Source of the DNA: Armigeres subalbatus
Lineage: Eukaryota > Arthropoda > Insecta > Diptera > Culicidae
Length of the DNA: 64,000 nt
Assembly: GCF_024139115.2 (NCBI RefSeq)
Contig: NC_085141.1
Span: forward strand, 174,170,994-174,234,993
Direction of reading: 5' to 3'
The position numbers and the translations under genes are program-made. Positions 35,010 to 45,446 of the stretch are shown here, in pieces (within the stretch, counting starts at the first letter, position 1; each line of letters opens with the position of its first letter). The notes beneath the pieces are model-generated. The model saw only the letters and a program-made list of their open reading frames with translations. It was not told the origin of the DNA and did no database searches.

Positions 35010-36706
35010 AAATAATGTTTTAATCAGCTGCTTTGTAACGTGATGAACTGTACTGTAAATAATTGAATGAGGTCTGTTAAATATTGATATTTAGTGCTTA
35101 TTAAGTAATATAATTAATCATCCAGTTTTGTTAGGATACAAAATTAGTGACTCGTTTTATCCTAATTCCACAAGATTGATAGAAAATGTTTTTTTTTTGT
35201 TCTGTACACTCTATTGATTTGCATTGCAAATTTGAATTTCCGTTAAAAAAAATATTTCTAAATATATACATTTAATGTATATATATAGATTATTGTGCGT
35301 TTTTGGAATGTCTTGATGGATAAATCGTATTACAAAGTAATTGATGCGGATAAAACAAGTAATCAGGTCTTGAAAATATCGATATTTCATCCAGCCATCA
35401 GTACAAATGAAATTCCGATGAAAAATAAAGAAAACGTATTTGTCTTCAATTCCCTCCACACTTGTTATACCATTTTTTTCTCTTCTTCATGACTATTAAA
35501 ACATCAAGAATGTAATATGTACTGTGAAACTCCTACAACAGTTTCAAATGAGTGATCCTCACTGGGGTTTCCTACTAAAAAGGCTAGACATTTTATGTAT
35601 AAGAAAAATATGTTGAACGATACTATAATAGGTGATGCATTTTGTGAAATAGTAACCTATTACATGAAATCTTTTCACAAATTCAGGCACCACGATTGAA
35701 TTGCAGTGAGTATATATAATCAAGTTGACAGACCTGACTTGTTGAAATCTTTTTCATTACACAAATGTTTGGCTTTATTTAAGCTTCATTTTTTGTCCAA
35801 CCATTCTTTGAACTGTATAAAATGCTCTAGCATTTCAGACTCAAACTACGTTTACTTTGACTAATTTATTTTGGAAAAATGTCAAAACTTCATCCCACTT
35901 AACAACATTACAATGATCATACACCACTTCTTCCAAAAATTCTCTAAGGTAATTAAGAAAATGAAATCTAAGCAGAATTAAATCAAGTTTATAAAATGCT
36001 AAGATATTTGAACGAAAACACAAGCTAACTTGAGAACGTGAGAATAAAACTTATATCAAATACAGCCAGAAGAAATAAGGGAAACACATTTCATCGCACA
36101 GATTTAGAGAAAACAAAAGAGAAGCCGAATTACACAAAAAAATAGCCTAGACGTTTTTTCGAAGTAATTCTTGTTTACTGTATAAAGTGAATAAATAAAC
36201 AACAATCCAATGCATAACTTGCTGAATGTAGTGCAATATCGGAAAACGCTAGAGCACTATAAATTTAAAAAAAAAAACAAAAGTAATTCCTTGCAACACA
36301 AACACTGTTAGTGCGACCTCTCACTAGCATGATTCACAGTAAAACTGATTTAGTCGAACCGAAAACTTCGGCTAACGTTTTTAAATATTCAACGACAAAC
36401 ACATTTGTTTCCGTTTTTTTCGTTCAACTTTAATCTCTCTAACTCATGGATCCGACGAAATTATGTATGCATTGTAATTCTGTATTTATTGACCACTGGA
36501 ATAAGATTGTTTAATATATTGAACTAAAATAATATATACATATTACGATATACTACCGAATATGAAGCATTAATATGTGTAAGAAATCAGTAATAACAGT
36601 AAATGAAATAAAAAAAATCAGAGAGATATTGTGAACATTCAATGAACTCTAATATTTCTCTATAGAAAACATACCGAATCTCCGTGAGTCATTTATTAGA
36701 GAAACT
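35010..36706 (+). other. Sap47: Probable Sap47 3' UTR and flank
   Basis: A/T-rich sequence with no gene. AATAAA-type signals occur near 35007 and at 36189-36201 (GAATAAATAAACAA); which one is used cannot be told from sequence. Confidence 0.4.
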
Positions 36707-36770
36707 ATGTACGTTATGTGGAAGGTATTGATTTGGAAAATGTATTGGAGGTAACCACTTTCCCTTCGAT

Positions 36771-36836
36771 GGGACTCGAACCCATGACCCTACAGTACGC
36801 TAGACTGGTGCTTTAACCAACTAAGCTACGAAGGAC
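36771..36836 (-). tRNA. tRNA-like sequence (left arm), possible Ala-AGC or pseudogene
   Basis: Acceptor TCCTTCG/CGAAGGG, D arm TAGCTTAGTTGGTTAAAGC, anticodon loop CTAGCGT (AGC) and a perfect T stem ATGGG/CCCAT are present. The anticodon stem is short. Because it lies in a repeat it may be a tRNA-derived repeat rather than a functional gene. Confidence 0.5.
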
Positions 36837-37221
36837 CTCCGTCGGTCTTCGCAACCTAGAGGCCACTGAATGAGCTCGAGATTCCCAAATTGGACGCATA
36901 GTCAAATCACTCGTAATCCATTTGTCAAGCCAACACTTCCACATGTGTATAGTACACGTCCACATCGGTCGGGTCTGAGCTTGACGACCGACTGGCAAAT
37001 TGCTTACACAACCTCACTTGATCAGTACAGTTGCTGATGAAGAATGTGTTGTGTATAGCCGCCAGATATTCTAAATACTCACGCTCCTCTAATGTGGACG
37101 TGTACTATACACGTGTGGAAGTGTTGGCTTGACAAATGGATTGCGAGTGATTTGACTATGCGTCCAATTTGGGAATCTCGAGCTCATTCAGTAGCCTCTA
37201 GGTTGCGAAGGCCGACGGAGG

Positions 37222-37296
37222 TCCTTCGTAGCTTAGTTGGTTAAAGCACCAGTCTTAGCGTACTGTAGGGTCATGGGTTCGAGTCCCATCGAAGGG
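37222..37296 (+). tRNA. tRNA-like sequence (right arm), probable pseudogene
   Basis: Same structure as the left-arm copy but with an extra T in the anticodon loop (CTTAGCGT), which would disrupt a 7-nt loop. The T arm and acceptor stem are intact. Confidence 0.45.
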
Positions 37297-37348
37297 AAAG
37301 TGTTTTCCAATACATTTTCCAAATCAATATCTTCCACATAACGTACAT

Positions 37349-37584
37349 ATTCACATATGAGTTTTCACAACATTGTAAATTAATGTCCAAGTCGGGTGGT
37401 TTAATCCCCGGAAATAGGCAATTAACTTTGATTGAACAAAAAACTGTTTTTAAACAATTTGGCACCGAATCTTTCGATTTCTTCGATACAGATCAATAGT
37501 TTTTGGCAAAACTGAAAACCCTGGGGCACTTCCAGCGCAAAAACTGCAAGCAGTACTCCGTAATTGCTTTTCAAAGGGCGTGCA
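37349..37584. other. Short unannotated spacer
   Basis: No gene or repeat boundary seen between the palindrome and the following MITE. Confidence 0.4.
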
Positions 37585-37588
37585 CATA

Positions 37589-37779
37589 GGGGGAAAGACG
37601 GCTTTGGCAGGTTTTGTTCTATTATTGGCAGGGGGGTTTTTGTCGACCAAATTTTATGAAATTTGGCCACAATATTCTTTGATATGCAAAGAATGCTTAC
37701 GCCAAATTTGAGCCTAGTCAGTCCTAAAAAAAACCCCTGCCAATAATAGAACAAAACCTGCCAAAGCCGTCATTCCCCC
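37589..37779. mobile_element. MITE, 191 bp, ~50-bp TIR GGGGGAAAGACGGCTTTGG
   Basis: Long terminal inverted repeats (GGGGGAAAGACGGCTTTGGC... and its complement with one or two changes, including TTCTATTATTGGCAGGGG) are flanked by TA (37587-37588, 37780-37781). No coding. Confidence 0.75.
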
Positions 37780-37804
37780 TATGTAGTTTAAAAAAAAAAA
37801 AAGA

Positions 37805-40020
37805 TTAATCCACCTAGCGGTGACGATCCTTTTCTCGATTCAATTGTTTGGCTTCGCCTTAGTGTGATACACATTCAACAGCGCAAGCTGGGATGCCATC
37901 GCGCTCTCGTTACGCCGGCTTAGTCTAGCTTAGTCGGCTTAGGAAAGCTACTTCCAGAACCGCGTGCTGCTATGCGAGACCGATGCCGGCCAGAAAAGTG
38001 TACCCATTACCGCAGGAGTCCCGCAAAGGTCAATCCTGGGCCCGGTACTATGGAACCTGACGTATGACGGGGTTCTGAAGCTAAAGTTTCCTCCTGGTGT
38101 GAAGATCGTCGGCATGGCTGACGATGTAACCCTAGAGGTCTAGGGGAGTCAATTCCCGAAGTAGACCTAACCGCAGAACACGCGATCAGCACTGTGGCGG
38201 ACTGGATGAGTGCGAGAGGCCTTGAGCTCGCTCAACATAAGACGGAGGTGGTTATCTTCAGCAACCGTAAGTCGGCACAACATGCAGTTGTTCACGTGGG
38301 AGACGTCGCGATCACTTCAAAGCGGAGTCTGAAGATTCTTGGGGTCATCATAGACGACAAGCTTACCTTTGGTAGCCATGTCGAATATGCGTGCAAGAAG
38401 GCTTCGACTGCTGTGGCGGCATTATCGAGGATGATGTCCAACAGCTCCAAGGTGTGCGCCAGTAGACGTAGGCTACTGGCAGGCGTTGCCGCATCTATTC
38501 TTAGGTACGGCGGCCCGTCCTGGGCAAAGGCACTGGGGGTAACCAGTTACCTGCGGAAACTGGAGAGCACCTACCGCTTGTTGTGTCTTAGGGTGATATC
38601 GGCCTACCGCACGGTATCGCACGAAGCATCCTGCGTGATAGCGAATATGATGCCAGTCGGGCTGGTCATCCGGGAAGACGAGGAGTGTGTTGAGCTACGT
38701 GGCACCAGAGGAGACCGCGAGCGTACCAGGGTGACTTAGGTTGCCAGATGGCAGCGCGAGTGGGATAACTCCTCGAAAGGTAGGTGGACCCACCGGCTGA
38801 TTCCTAACATATCAAGTTGGGTGGGGAGACCCCATGGGGAGGTTCACTTCCATCTGACACAATTCCTGTCAGGCCATGGCTGTTTCCGACAGTACCACCA
38901 CAGGTTTGGGCACGCGGAGGCCCCCGTCTGCCCTGACTGCCCATGTGTTAACGAAACTGCAGATCACATACTGTTCGTATGTCCTCGTTTCGACGTCGAA
39001 AGAAGAGCAATGCTAGACGTTTGCGGCCGGGACACAACTCCGGATAACCTTATCCAGAGGATGTGTCAAGCGGTGGGGAAGTGGAACGCAGTCTCGACTG
39101 CAACCACTCAGATTGCCTGCAGCTTGCAGAGAATCTGGCCCGCCAACCAGCAATCGACAAGCAGTACTAACTTTCGATTGGTTAGTTAGAATGAAAAGTG
39201 CCGAACGCGGGAAAGTGTTTGAATGGTCTGCCTATGCAGAGGTGATGGCGCAGCGGGTGGCAACCGAGATCGTCATCTCGAAGCATGGAAGAAATGTGAA
39301 TGAATACGTGTATGCATGGACCGCACACGCCGTGCTGGGAGTAGCGCAGGAATGTTGGTTCCTATGACAACTGATAACCCGGCGTGGCAGAGGAGTGTGG
39401 GTGAGCATCCAAGTCAGTCTCACATGGTATGAAAGGAGTGAGCACACAAGTCAGTATCACATGGTATGTTCGAGGTGAGCTAGTCTCAGATGGTATGATC
39501 GAGGTGAGCATCCAAGTCAGACTCACATGGTATGTCAGAAGTGGGAACCTAAGTAAAATGTCCCATAAGGGATGCCAGAGTGAGAGTTAGGTTGAATGAC
39601 TAGAGTGGTATGTGCTAGCGCGAATTGAATGAAGGAGGTGAGTACACAAGTCAGACTCACATAGTATGATCGAAGTGAGCACACAAGTCAGACTCACATG
39701 GTGGGACAGAGCGTGTAGAGTGTGATAGAGCGAGCACCCAAGTAAGACTCGCATGGGACAGGTGCCTATGTGAGCGAGAATGAGCGAGTACGTTAAGTAC
39801 TGCCACCCCCCAGATGTAGTGCTGGGAGGTAGTTCCGGGGGGAACGATAGCAGAGCTCAAGGGAATTTAGTCGGTATTACCGGTACGGTCGAGTCCGACA
39901 CTCCAGTACACTTCCGTGTGGTAGCTTGGCAACGACTAAGCACGTGTGCTGGGTTAGTGTGTGAATGCACACACACACGGACTGACAGACATTTGTTCAG
40001 TTCGACGAGCTGAGGTGATT
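37805..40020 (+). mobile_element. R1-clade non-LTR retrotransposon, 5'-truncated, with 3' UTR
   Basis: The RT palm is visible as VTAGVPQRSILGPVLW (about 37995-38060) and GMADDVTLEV near 38110 (the A-D-D active-site box). An open frame 38194-38739 follows (WMSARGLELAQHKTEVVI, LGVIIDDKLTFGSHVEYACK). A second frame 38821-39189 has the C-terminal Cys/His motif CPDCPCVNETADHILFVC. Frames are offset, so it is defective. The 3' UTR (39395-39860) contains a degenerate ~33-bp repeat of GAGCACACAAGTCAGACTC and CACATGGTATG blocks. It is homologous to 6500-7755. Confidence 0.8.
39395..39760 (+). repeat. Degenerate ~33-bp repeats in the R1-like 3' UTR
   Basis: At least seven variants of GTGAGCA(T/C)CCAAGTCAGACT followed by CACATGGTATG are strung together. 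The same motif occurs antisense at 6640-6830 and in the retroposon at 60110-60660. Confidence 0.75.
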
Positions 40021-40440
40021 GGTATATAGCATCATGGGTCTCCGAGACTTGTATATAAAGTTCGATTTTGGAGTGAAATGATAGCGTTTCGGTACAACTT
40101 TGTTGTACGAGAAAGCCAAAACGAAAAAAAAAATTGTAGTGTCTCAAACAAACCGTTTATTTTATTTTCATCAGTCTTTGTCGAGCTATAGTGCGAGACA
40201 GACGCTAGTCTTGTACCTATGGCTCAAAAGATAAAGTCCGAAACATGTGTGGTACCGAACTGTCTAATCGTACGTATTTTTCCTTCATTGACGTGACATG
40301 TAGCACCCTATCCTCGCCAGCAAAAGCTGTTCCGAACATCGACGACAGCGACAATATTTATCTTGTAACTAAAAGATCTTTTTCTGGGTCCTATACCGGG
40401 TTTTTTCTTCTCGTTACACCATGGAGAAAGTGTCACGTTA

Positions 40441-40561
40441 GGGGCAAGCCAGAAAAAACAAAAATTAACAATAAATTTGACAGCCTGTTGATAATGATTG
40501 TTATTTTTTGCATGAGTAACGTAGCGTCGCATCGCTCGTCGCCTTTGCTCTGGCTTGCCCC
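40441..40561. mobile_element. PIF/Harbinger-like MITE, 121 bp
   Basis: TIR GGGGCAAGCCAG/CTGGCTTGCCCC is flanked by TTA (40438-40440, 40562-40564), the 3-bp TWA target duplication typical of PIF/Harbinger. No coding. Confidence 0.78.
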
Positions 40562-40564
40562 TTA

Positions 40565-40747
40565 TGGCCCGTTTACATATGAGCTAGTTCTAGCGGACAA
40601 TGCACTATCCGACAATACTAGCGCGATATTAGCACAATGTAAACAGGAACTGTCTTCGCTAATAAGCGGTTACATTATGCTAATTTTGCGCTTGTATTGT
40701 CGGATAGTGCATTGCCCGCTAGAACTAGCGAATATGTAAACGGGTCA
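40565..40747. mobile_element. Second TTA-flanked MITE, 183 bp, abutting the first
   Basis: Ends TGGCCCGTTTACAT and ATGTAAACGGGTCA are inverted; arms extend about 75 bp (CTAGTTCTAGCGG, GCACTATCCGACAATAC). It is flanked by TTA at 40562-40564 and 40748-40750, sharing one TTA with its neighbour. Confidence 0.78.
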
Positions 40748-40916
40748 TTAGGCTTTCAGCGATCGTGTACGTACACGCACGTTTCACTCACACTTTTACT
40801 CGGTTTGTTTGCCTTTGCAACCACGAGCAGCTGTCACGGCAAAATCAAATGGGATTGTTTGCAACCACGAACCTGCGTTCGTGTTGGTGAGCAATGTCGG
40901 CGAGACCCTAATTAAG

Positions 40917-41033
40917 CACAATGTAAACAGGAATTGTCCTCGCTAATAAGCGTTTACATTGTGCTAATGTCGTGCTAGTATTATCAGATAGTGCATTGTC
41001 CGCTATAACTAGCGAATATGTAAACGGGTTATT
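40917..41033. mobile_element. Truncated copy of the TGGCCCGTTTACAT MITE
   Basis: Matches the right two-thirds of 40565-40747, including GATAGTGCATTGTCCGCTA and the terminal ATGTAAACGGGTTA, followed by TTA. The left arm is missing. Confidence 0.65.
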
Positions 41034-41117
41034 AGCCGAATGGCTCGATGCTCGAACGATCTGAGAAATATAATGATACGATCAGTCTAGTTTGGTACTC
41101 CAACTCGAATAGATGTA

Positions 41118-41536
41118 GGGTAAAATGCCCAATAGTGGACCCCCTAGTAGCGAAATTTTGCTCTTCCTGCCTGGCATAAGGAGTGGACATTTTCAAAATA
41201 TTAATTTTGCGTGATATCTATAGGAAATTGCTTCCCCATAGTCGACACTTCATTTAATTTTCATGTTTCGTTTCGGGACGTTCTTCTTCCCTATTATGGA
41301 CCCCCCAAAATATTCCTATAATGAACACTCTCGTGTTTATTTTTTATAGAATTTTAAAAAATCAACTAATTTTACTTTCCAGAGCATTTTCAATGCATGT
41401 AATCAAGTCATATTACTGTAAGGTAGGTTCTCCCGATGGAATTTCATAGCAAAATGTTTCCATTGTGCTGTAATATTGAAAAAAATGTCTGGAGGGTCCA
41501 CTATTGGTTGGGGGTCCACTATTGGGCATTTTACCC
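41118..41536. mobile_element. TA-flanked MITE, 419 bp, TIR GGGTAAAATGCCCAATAGTG
   Basis: Terminal inverted repeat GGGTAAAATGCCCAATAGTG (extending to GACCCCC) is perfect at both ends and flanked by TA (41116-41117, 41537-41538). The TIR resembles that of 4853-5328 (GGGTAA..., AATAGTGG), so the two families are probably related. Confidence 0.82.
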
Positions 41537-41539
41537 TAT

Positions 41540-42092
41540 TCCCGATAATATCACGGTACCCATAGAGTTCATTCTGCCAGTCACAGTATCCGCCTAGAGT
41601 CGAGTCCACTATCAGTTTTCACCTTGTTCTTCCGGTAGCATAAATATAAAAGTGGCGATGAAGAAGTTATCGGTCTCACGCGTGCAGAAATAAAGTCTTT
41701 TTCACCGCAAGTAGGCTTTCTTACCCCATTCCCGGCCTAACATATGCATACGACTGGATTATTCAATTGATATTTAAGACAGGAAGCAACTTTTCCTGAA
41801 TCTTGTGGGCCGTGTGATACTGCAATGGGGTTCACTTCTTCTTGAAACATAACTATTCTTGCTAAACATCGTTTGAAAAAGCTTTTATTTGATTTAAATT
41901 AACGAGGTGTCGATAGCATTTAATTTAGTGATTAATCATAGATTTAATCATGAATAATGAATAATGGGTTTTTATAATCATTATTCATTAATCATAATCA
42001 TACAAAAAATATGTTAAATATCTTGGCTGTGCATATGCACAGCACATGTTTCGAAATGGACACATTGATATGAAATTTGCGAAAAAGAATCA
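41540..42092. other. Intergenic, no gene seen
   Basis: A/T-rich stretch including a locally palindromic ATTAATCATAATCAT cluster at 41930-42000. No coding or repeat boundary identified. Confidence 0.45.
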
Positions 42093-42096
42093 ACGT

Positions 42097-42155
42097 GTCT
42101 TGGAGGGACTCGAACCCTTAACCTCATACTCGTGATAACCCCTACACAACAAGAC
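42097..42155 (-). other. Truncated tRNA-like sequence
   Basis: The minus strand starts GTCTTGTTGTGTAGGGGTTA and ends with a T-arm GGGTTCGAGTCCC and CCAAGAC, closing a 6-bp acceptor stem. At 59 nt it lacks part of the anticodon region, so it is a tRNA-derived relic. Confidence 0.4.
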
Positions 42156-42199
42156 CACCTCAAAACCTTACATGGGGGGAGGGTGCTTGAAGAACCCAG

Positions 42200-42713
42200 A
42201 AAAATTGCTTACGTAATTAGTGTAAGACCCGTGCATGTTTTGGTCGAAGTTTGGAAATGTCCTGTTCTACATGTATGCTCGAGACACTCCGTGATAATGC
42301 GGAAGTGACTTGTGAGGTAAATTGTCCGTTATCTATAGAATCATCAGAAAGTGATTCGTGAGAATCCTTGAAGATAAAGCTATCGCATGACATGTTTTGG
42401 TACAAAGACAAAAATATCCTTTCCTACAGGTTCTGCTGGGGCACTCTGTGAGGCTCCGGGAGTGGCCAATGCGTTTTTCTGTACTTTACACACGTACCAG
42501 AAGTTTATTTGTGAAAAACCATGGAGAATGAGTTGTCGCATGACACATTTTGATCCCAAATCGGAAATGTCCCCTTCTACAGGTTCCACGGGTGGTATTC
42601 CGGAAGTGCGTTTGAAGTGCAAGCGTTTTGCATTGCCTACTTCTCGTTTTGTGAGCAAGGTTAACAGATTTCCACCACTCCTTACCAGACGTAAATTTGT
42701 AAAAAAAAAACAT
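42200..42713 (+). repeat. Left part of a ~150-bp degenerate tandem repeat
   Basis: Three units are recognisable by their shared blocks (near 42257, 42410 and 42566): GAAATGTCCNNTTCTACAGG, GGGGCACTCTGTGAGG-like, CCAGAAGTTTATTTGTGA and GTCGCATGACA. The array resumes at 56701 in the same orientation and register. Confidence 0.75.
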
Positions 42714-42715
42714 TA

Positions 42716-43009
42716 AGGCTGTGAACCATTCCACGGATTCGTTTAACTTTTAGTTAAAATTTGACAGTTCGATGGTTATTTCGCCGTGGTTAAGAATAAC
42801 CCTGTTCCGGAGCATGGTTAGATTGGACAGTTTGATAGTTAAACTTTGTTCGCGAGAAAATTGGCGCCAAATCCATTTCGTTCCAAATAACTATCAATCT
42901 GTCAAAACTCAAATGGGTCGGCTTCAGAGTAAAATTTTTACCACGATGGGAAAATAACCATCGGAATGTCAAATTTTAACTAAAAGTTAAACGAATCGGT
43001 GGAATGGTT
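42716..43009. mobile_element. MITE (left 294 bp), split by the 13.7-kb LTR element
   Basis: The left TIR AGGCTGTGAACCATTCCAC is continuous with a ~50-bp inverted arm. The right arm (42968-43009) ends at GGAATGGTT and its last 8 bases, CACAGCCT, are found at 56691-56698. TA flanks the reunited element (42714-42715, 56699-56700). When the intervening 13.7 kb is removed, both arms match with one visible mismatch. Confidence 0.85.
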
Positions 43010-43158
43010 TGTCGTGACCGAGAACACCAACTCCGTGCGTGCGATCCGCTCAATGTTAGCCAACAGAATGAATTTTCTTTGCAATCGTAGAATTTGAACT
43101 TCATACATGTTCAACAGAAACCAACACTCATACTCTCGTCACAGTCGTCACAGACGAT
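43010..43158 (-). repeat. LTR segment (3' LTR end), 149 bp
   Basis: Starts TGTCGTGACCGAG and ends CAGACGAT on the plus strand. Matches 49744-49849 plus 50058-50109 essentially base for base; similarity stops exactly at 43158. Confidence 0.85.
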
Positions 43159-43200
43159 GCGTAGTCCGCGTGACAATTAGTGAATGGTTAACGAACACCT

Positions 43201-43388
43201 GGATTAAAAAGCAAATAGCACAACTTATTTGGATTAAGTAAATGGTGTTAAGTGACTAACCAGGCTTAACATGTCATGACAAATGATACTCATGGATTAA
43301 AAGGCAAATAGCACAACTTATTTGGATTAAATAAATGGTGTTAAGTGACTAGTCAGGCTTAACATGTCATTACAAATGATGCTCATCA
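43201..43388 (+). repeat. 93-bp tandem duplication in the leader
   Basis: GGATTAAAA(A/G)GCAAATAGCA begins two copies at 43201 and 43294 with only a few differences. It lies between the LTR segment and gag. Each unit contains an internal GTTAAG/CTTAAC inverted pair. Confidence 0.8.
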
Positions 43389-43837
43389 TGACACATTAGT
43401 GGTGATGAAAATGTTGAGTTTAGTATAAAAAAAAAAAAAAACGGTTTGCCATAAATCAGCAACAGAATCATGATGGTGTTGAGCAGGCTGGGTAACCAGT
43501 AGGCTTCACATGACAAGTAAATTGAATTAAAGAAAGATACATATTTTGATCATCATGTCACAATTGTGGTGATGAAGAAACAGTGAGTTTATATTTTATC
43601 AATGATATTACTAGTACTTGATAATCTTGATAATTATGGGAATGGTCTATTAAAACATTAAGTAGATCCCTGATGACAACAAATAGCTGCATTCAAACGA
43701 TCAAAAGGTATTTTGTTAGTATTGTAAAGGTGCTGAGTTTGCTATGAATACGAATATAATTTTTGCAATTTGTTTGTCCAAGTACTAATTTATGTGCGTA
43801 TGGAGAACAGTTAAAAAAAAATGTTTTTCTTCTAGGA

Positions 43838-45246
43838 AAACGACAAACAAGAAAAAGAAGACTAAAATTTGTGGCTTCGTAGGAGGAGACAAGAAAAGTG
43901 AAGCGCAGAAGACGAAGAACGAGATGAAGAATAAGGGAAAGCAAACAGACGATCATGAAGGCAAGGATTTTGATGCAATGGCCAATGAATTAGAAGCTGA
44001 AAAGTCCTTAACGGCAGAGCTACGCAAGGAGCTGGAGAAAATTCGTAAGGAAAAAGAGCAGCTCGAAGCATCAGTTAACTCTCCACCTCTGGTCCCAGCT
44101 TGCGCAACAAACGAAGTCGATGATCAGAGTTTGAGCGACATCAGTGTTCACTTCAGACCACATAGTACTCAGCGTGACAAATCGGTTGCCTTCGACGATT
44201 CTCGGTTCATGTCCTCGATTAATCAGCTATCCATTTCATCTGTGAATGTTCCAGAGTGTAAGCCTATTGGTGATGATGGAGAGATACAGCGACACGCTTT
44301 TGACCAATGGAGAGATTTGCTTGAGGATTCGATGCAGCTCGCTGGTATTTCTGATGAAGCAACCAAATACATGATTTTCAAAGTGAAATCGGGACCTCTC
44401 TTAATGGATATATTCAGAAACACCAAGTCAGACGAAAAAGCTCCAGATGTTGGATCAAATCCTTTCACGAATGCAATGTACAGACTCAAAACTTACTTCG
44501 GCTCTGGGTCAGATATAATGTTGCAGCGACGGAAACTGGCCCTTATGTTCCAGAAGCAAGGGGAGTCCGACTCGGCGTACATCACCAGGGTTGGTGCTAC
44601 AGCCAGGCTATGTGAATACGGTATAGAAAGAGAATCAGAAGCCGTTATGGGTACCATAGCAAATCACGCAAGATGCAAGGAGGTTCGTACAGCTGCCCTT
44701 AAAATATTACACCGTAAGGGATCATTCACGGAACTAATTGACAAAGTACGCGAAATTGAATGCATTCGTCTGAGTGAGCAATTCTTCAAAGAGAGACATG
44801 AACCAATTGAACAAGCCAACATCGCGCCTGTTAGTGCAGATTTTCCCGTTGGGGCTCAACGCTATCGTCGACAGAATTTCAACAACCAAGCTATGTTTCG
44901 CGGTAATGGTCGGGGTTATCCAACCCGGTCTTATGCTCGCCCAGGAAACCAACGTTTCTTTGGAGATGGAAGATCTCAACATACACCGATGATCAATCAG
45001 AGATTGCCTCAAAGCTACAGGTGTTGGAGATGTACCAGTATGTACCACGATCCATCGGTTTGCCATGCTCTAGATAAGGTATGTCGAGGATGTGGACGAA
45101 ACGGTCATATTCAAATCGCATGTAAGGGAAGGACCCAGTCAGGGGTAAAACGAGAATTGGATTCAAGAGTGTCTTCTCCGGAAGCCCCACCACGTAAGAT
45201 CGCTGTTATTCAGAAAGAGGATATCGTAGAAGATCTCGCGGAAAAA
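43838..45246 (+). CDS. Ty3/gypsy-like Gag (exon 1 of gag-pol)
   Basis: Open frame with a probable start at 43924 (MKNKGKQTDD); an acceptor-like TTTTTCTTCTAG precedes 43838, suggesting a leader intron. It has an N-terminal coiled coil (LEAEKSLTAELRKELEKIRK), a capsid-like region, and two CCHC zinc knuckles (CWRCTSMYHDPSVC and CRGCGRNGHIQIAC, 45020-45125). A donor GAAAAA/GTAAGT at 45247 is in phase with pol. Unspliced RNA would end Gag at 45270. The C-terminal nucleic-acid-binding layout fits Mag-type gypsy elements. No stops. Confidence 0.82.
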
Positions 45247-45446
45247 GTAAGTGAAGAATCTAATGAATGATTGTTGATTATTGAAACTTGAATTGATGAA
45301 GAAATTTGATATTGATATTGAATAAATTTGAAATAAAGTTATTGAAGGTGCATTAATTGGCACCTAGTTATAAAATCTAACAGTATATAAATATAAGTAT
45401 ATATGAAAGAATTACCTAAACTAAGCGAATTACTTTTTTCTGACAG
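45247..45446 (+). other. Predicted 200-nt intron between gag and pol
   Basis: GTAAGT donor at 45247 and TTTTTTCTGACAG acceptor ending 45446. It is phase 0, contains stops in all three frames, and its removal puts gag and protease in one frame. This is an inference from sequence. Confidence 0.6.

Larger units (their letters stand above)
36707..37348. repeat. 642-bp inverted repeat with a tRNA-like gene in each arm
   Basis: Arms 36707-36965 and 37092-37348 (about 258 bp) are reverse complements with few mismatches. They surround a 126-bp unique centre. Each arm holds a tRNA-like sequence with its 5' end facing the centre. The structure resembles a fold-back element or two head-to-head retroposed modules. 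Confidence 0.88.

Noticed and set aside
40245..40739. 164-codon plus-strand frame
   Set aside because: It runs through two MITEs with clear inverted ends and has no protein motif.
43159..43260. Plus-strand PBS following the left LTR segment (TGGTTAACGAACACC near 43187)
   Set aside because: It is 29 nt from the LTR end and lacks an obvious tRNA match, whereas the minus-strand PBS at 49729-49741 is adjacent to the LTR and matches tRNA-Ser.
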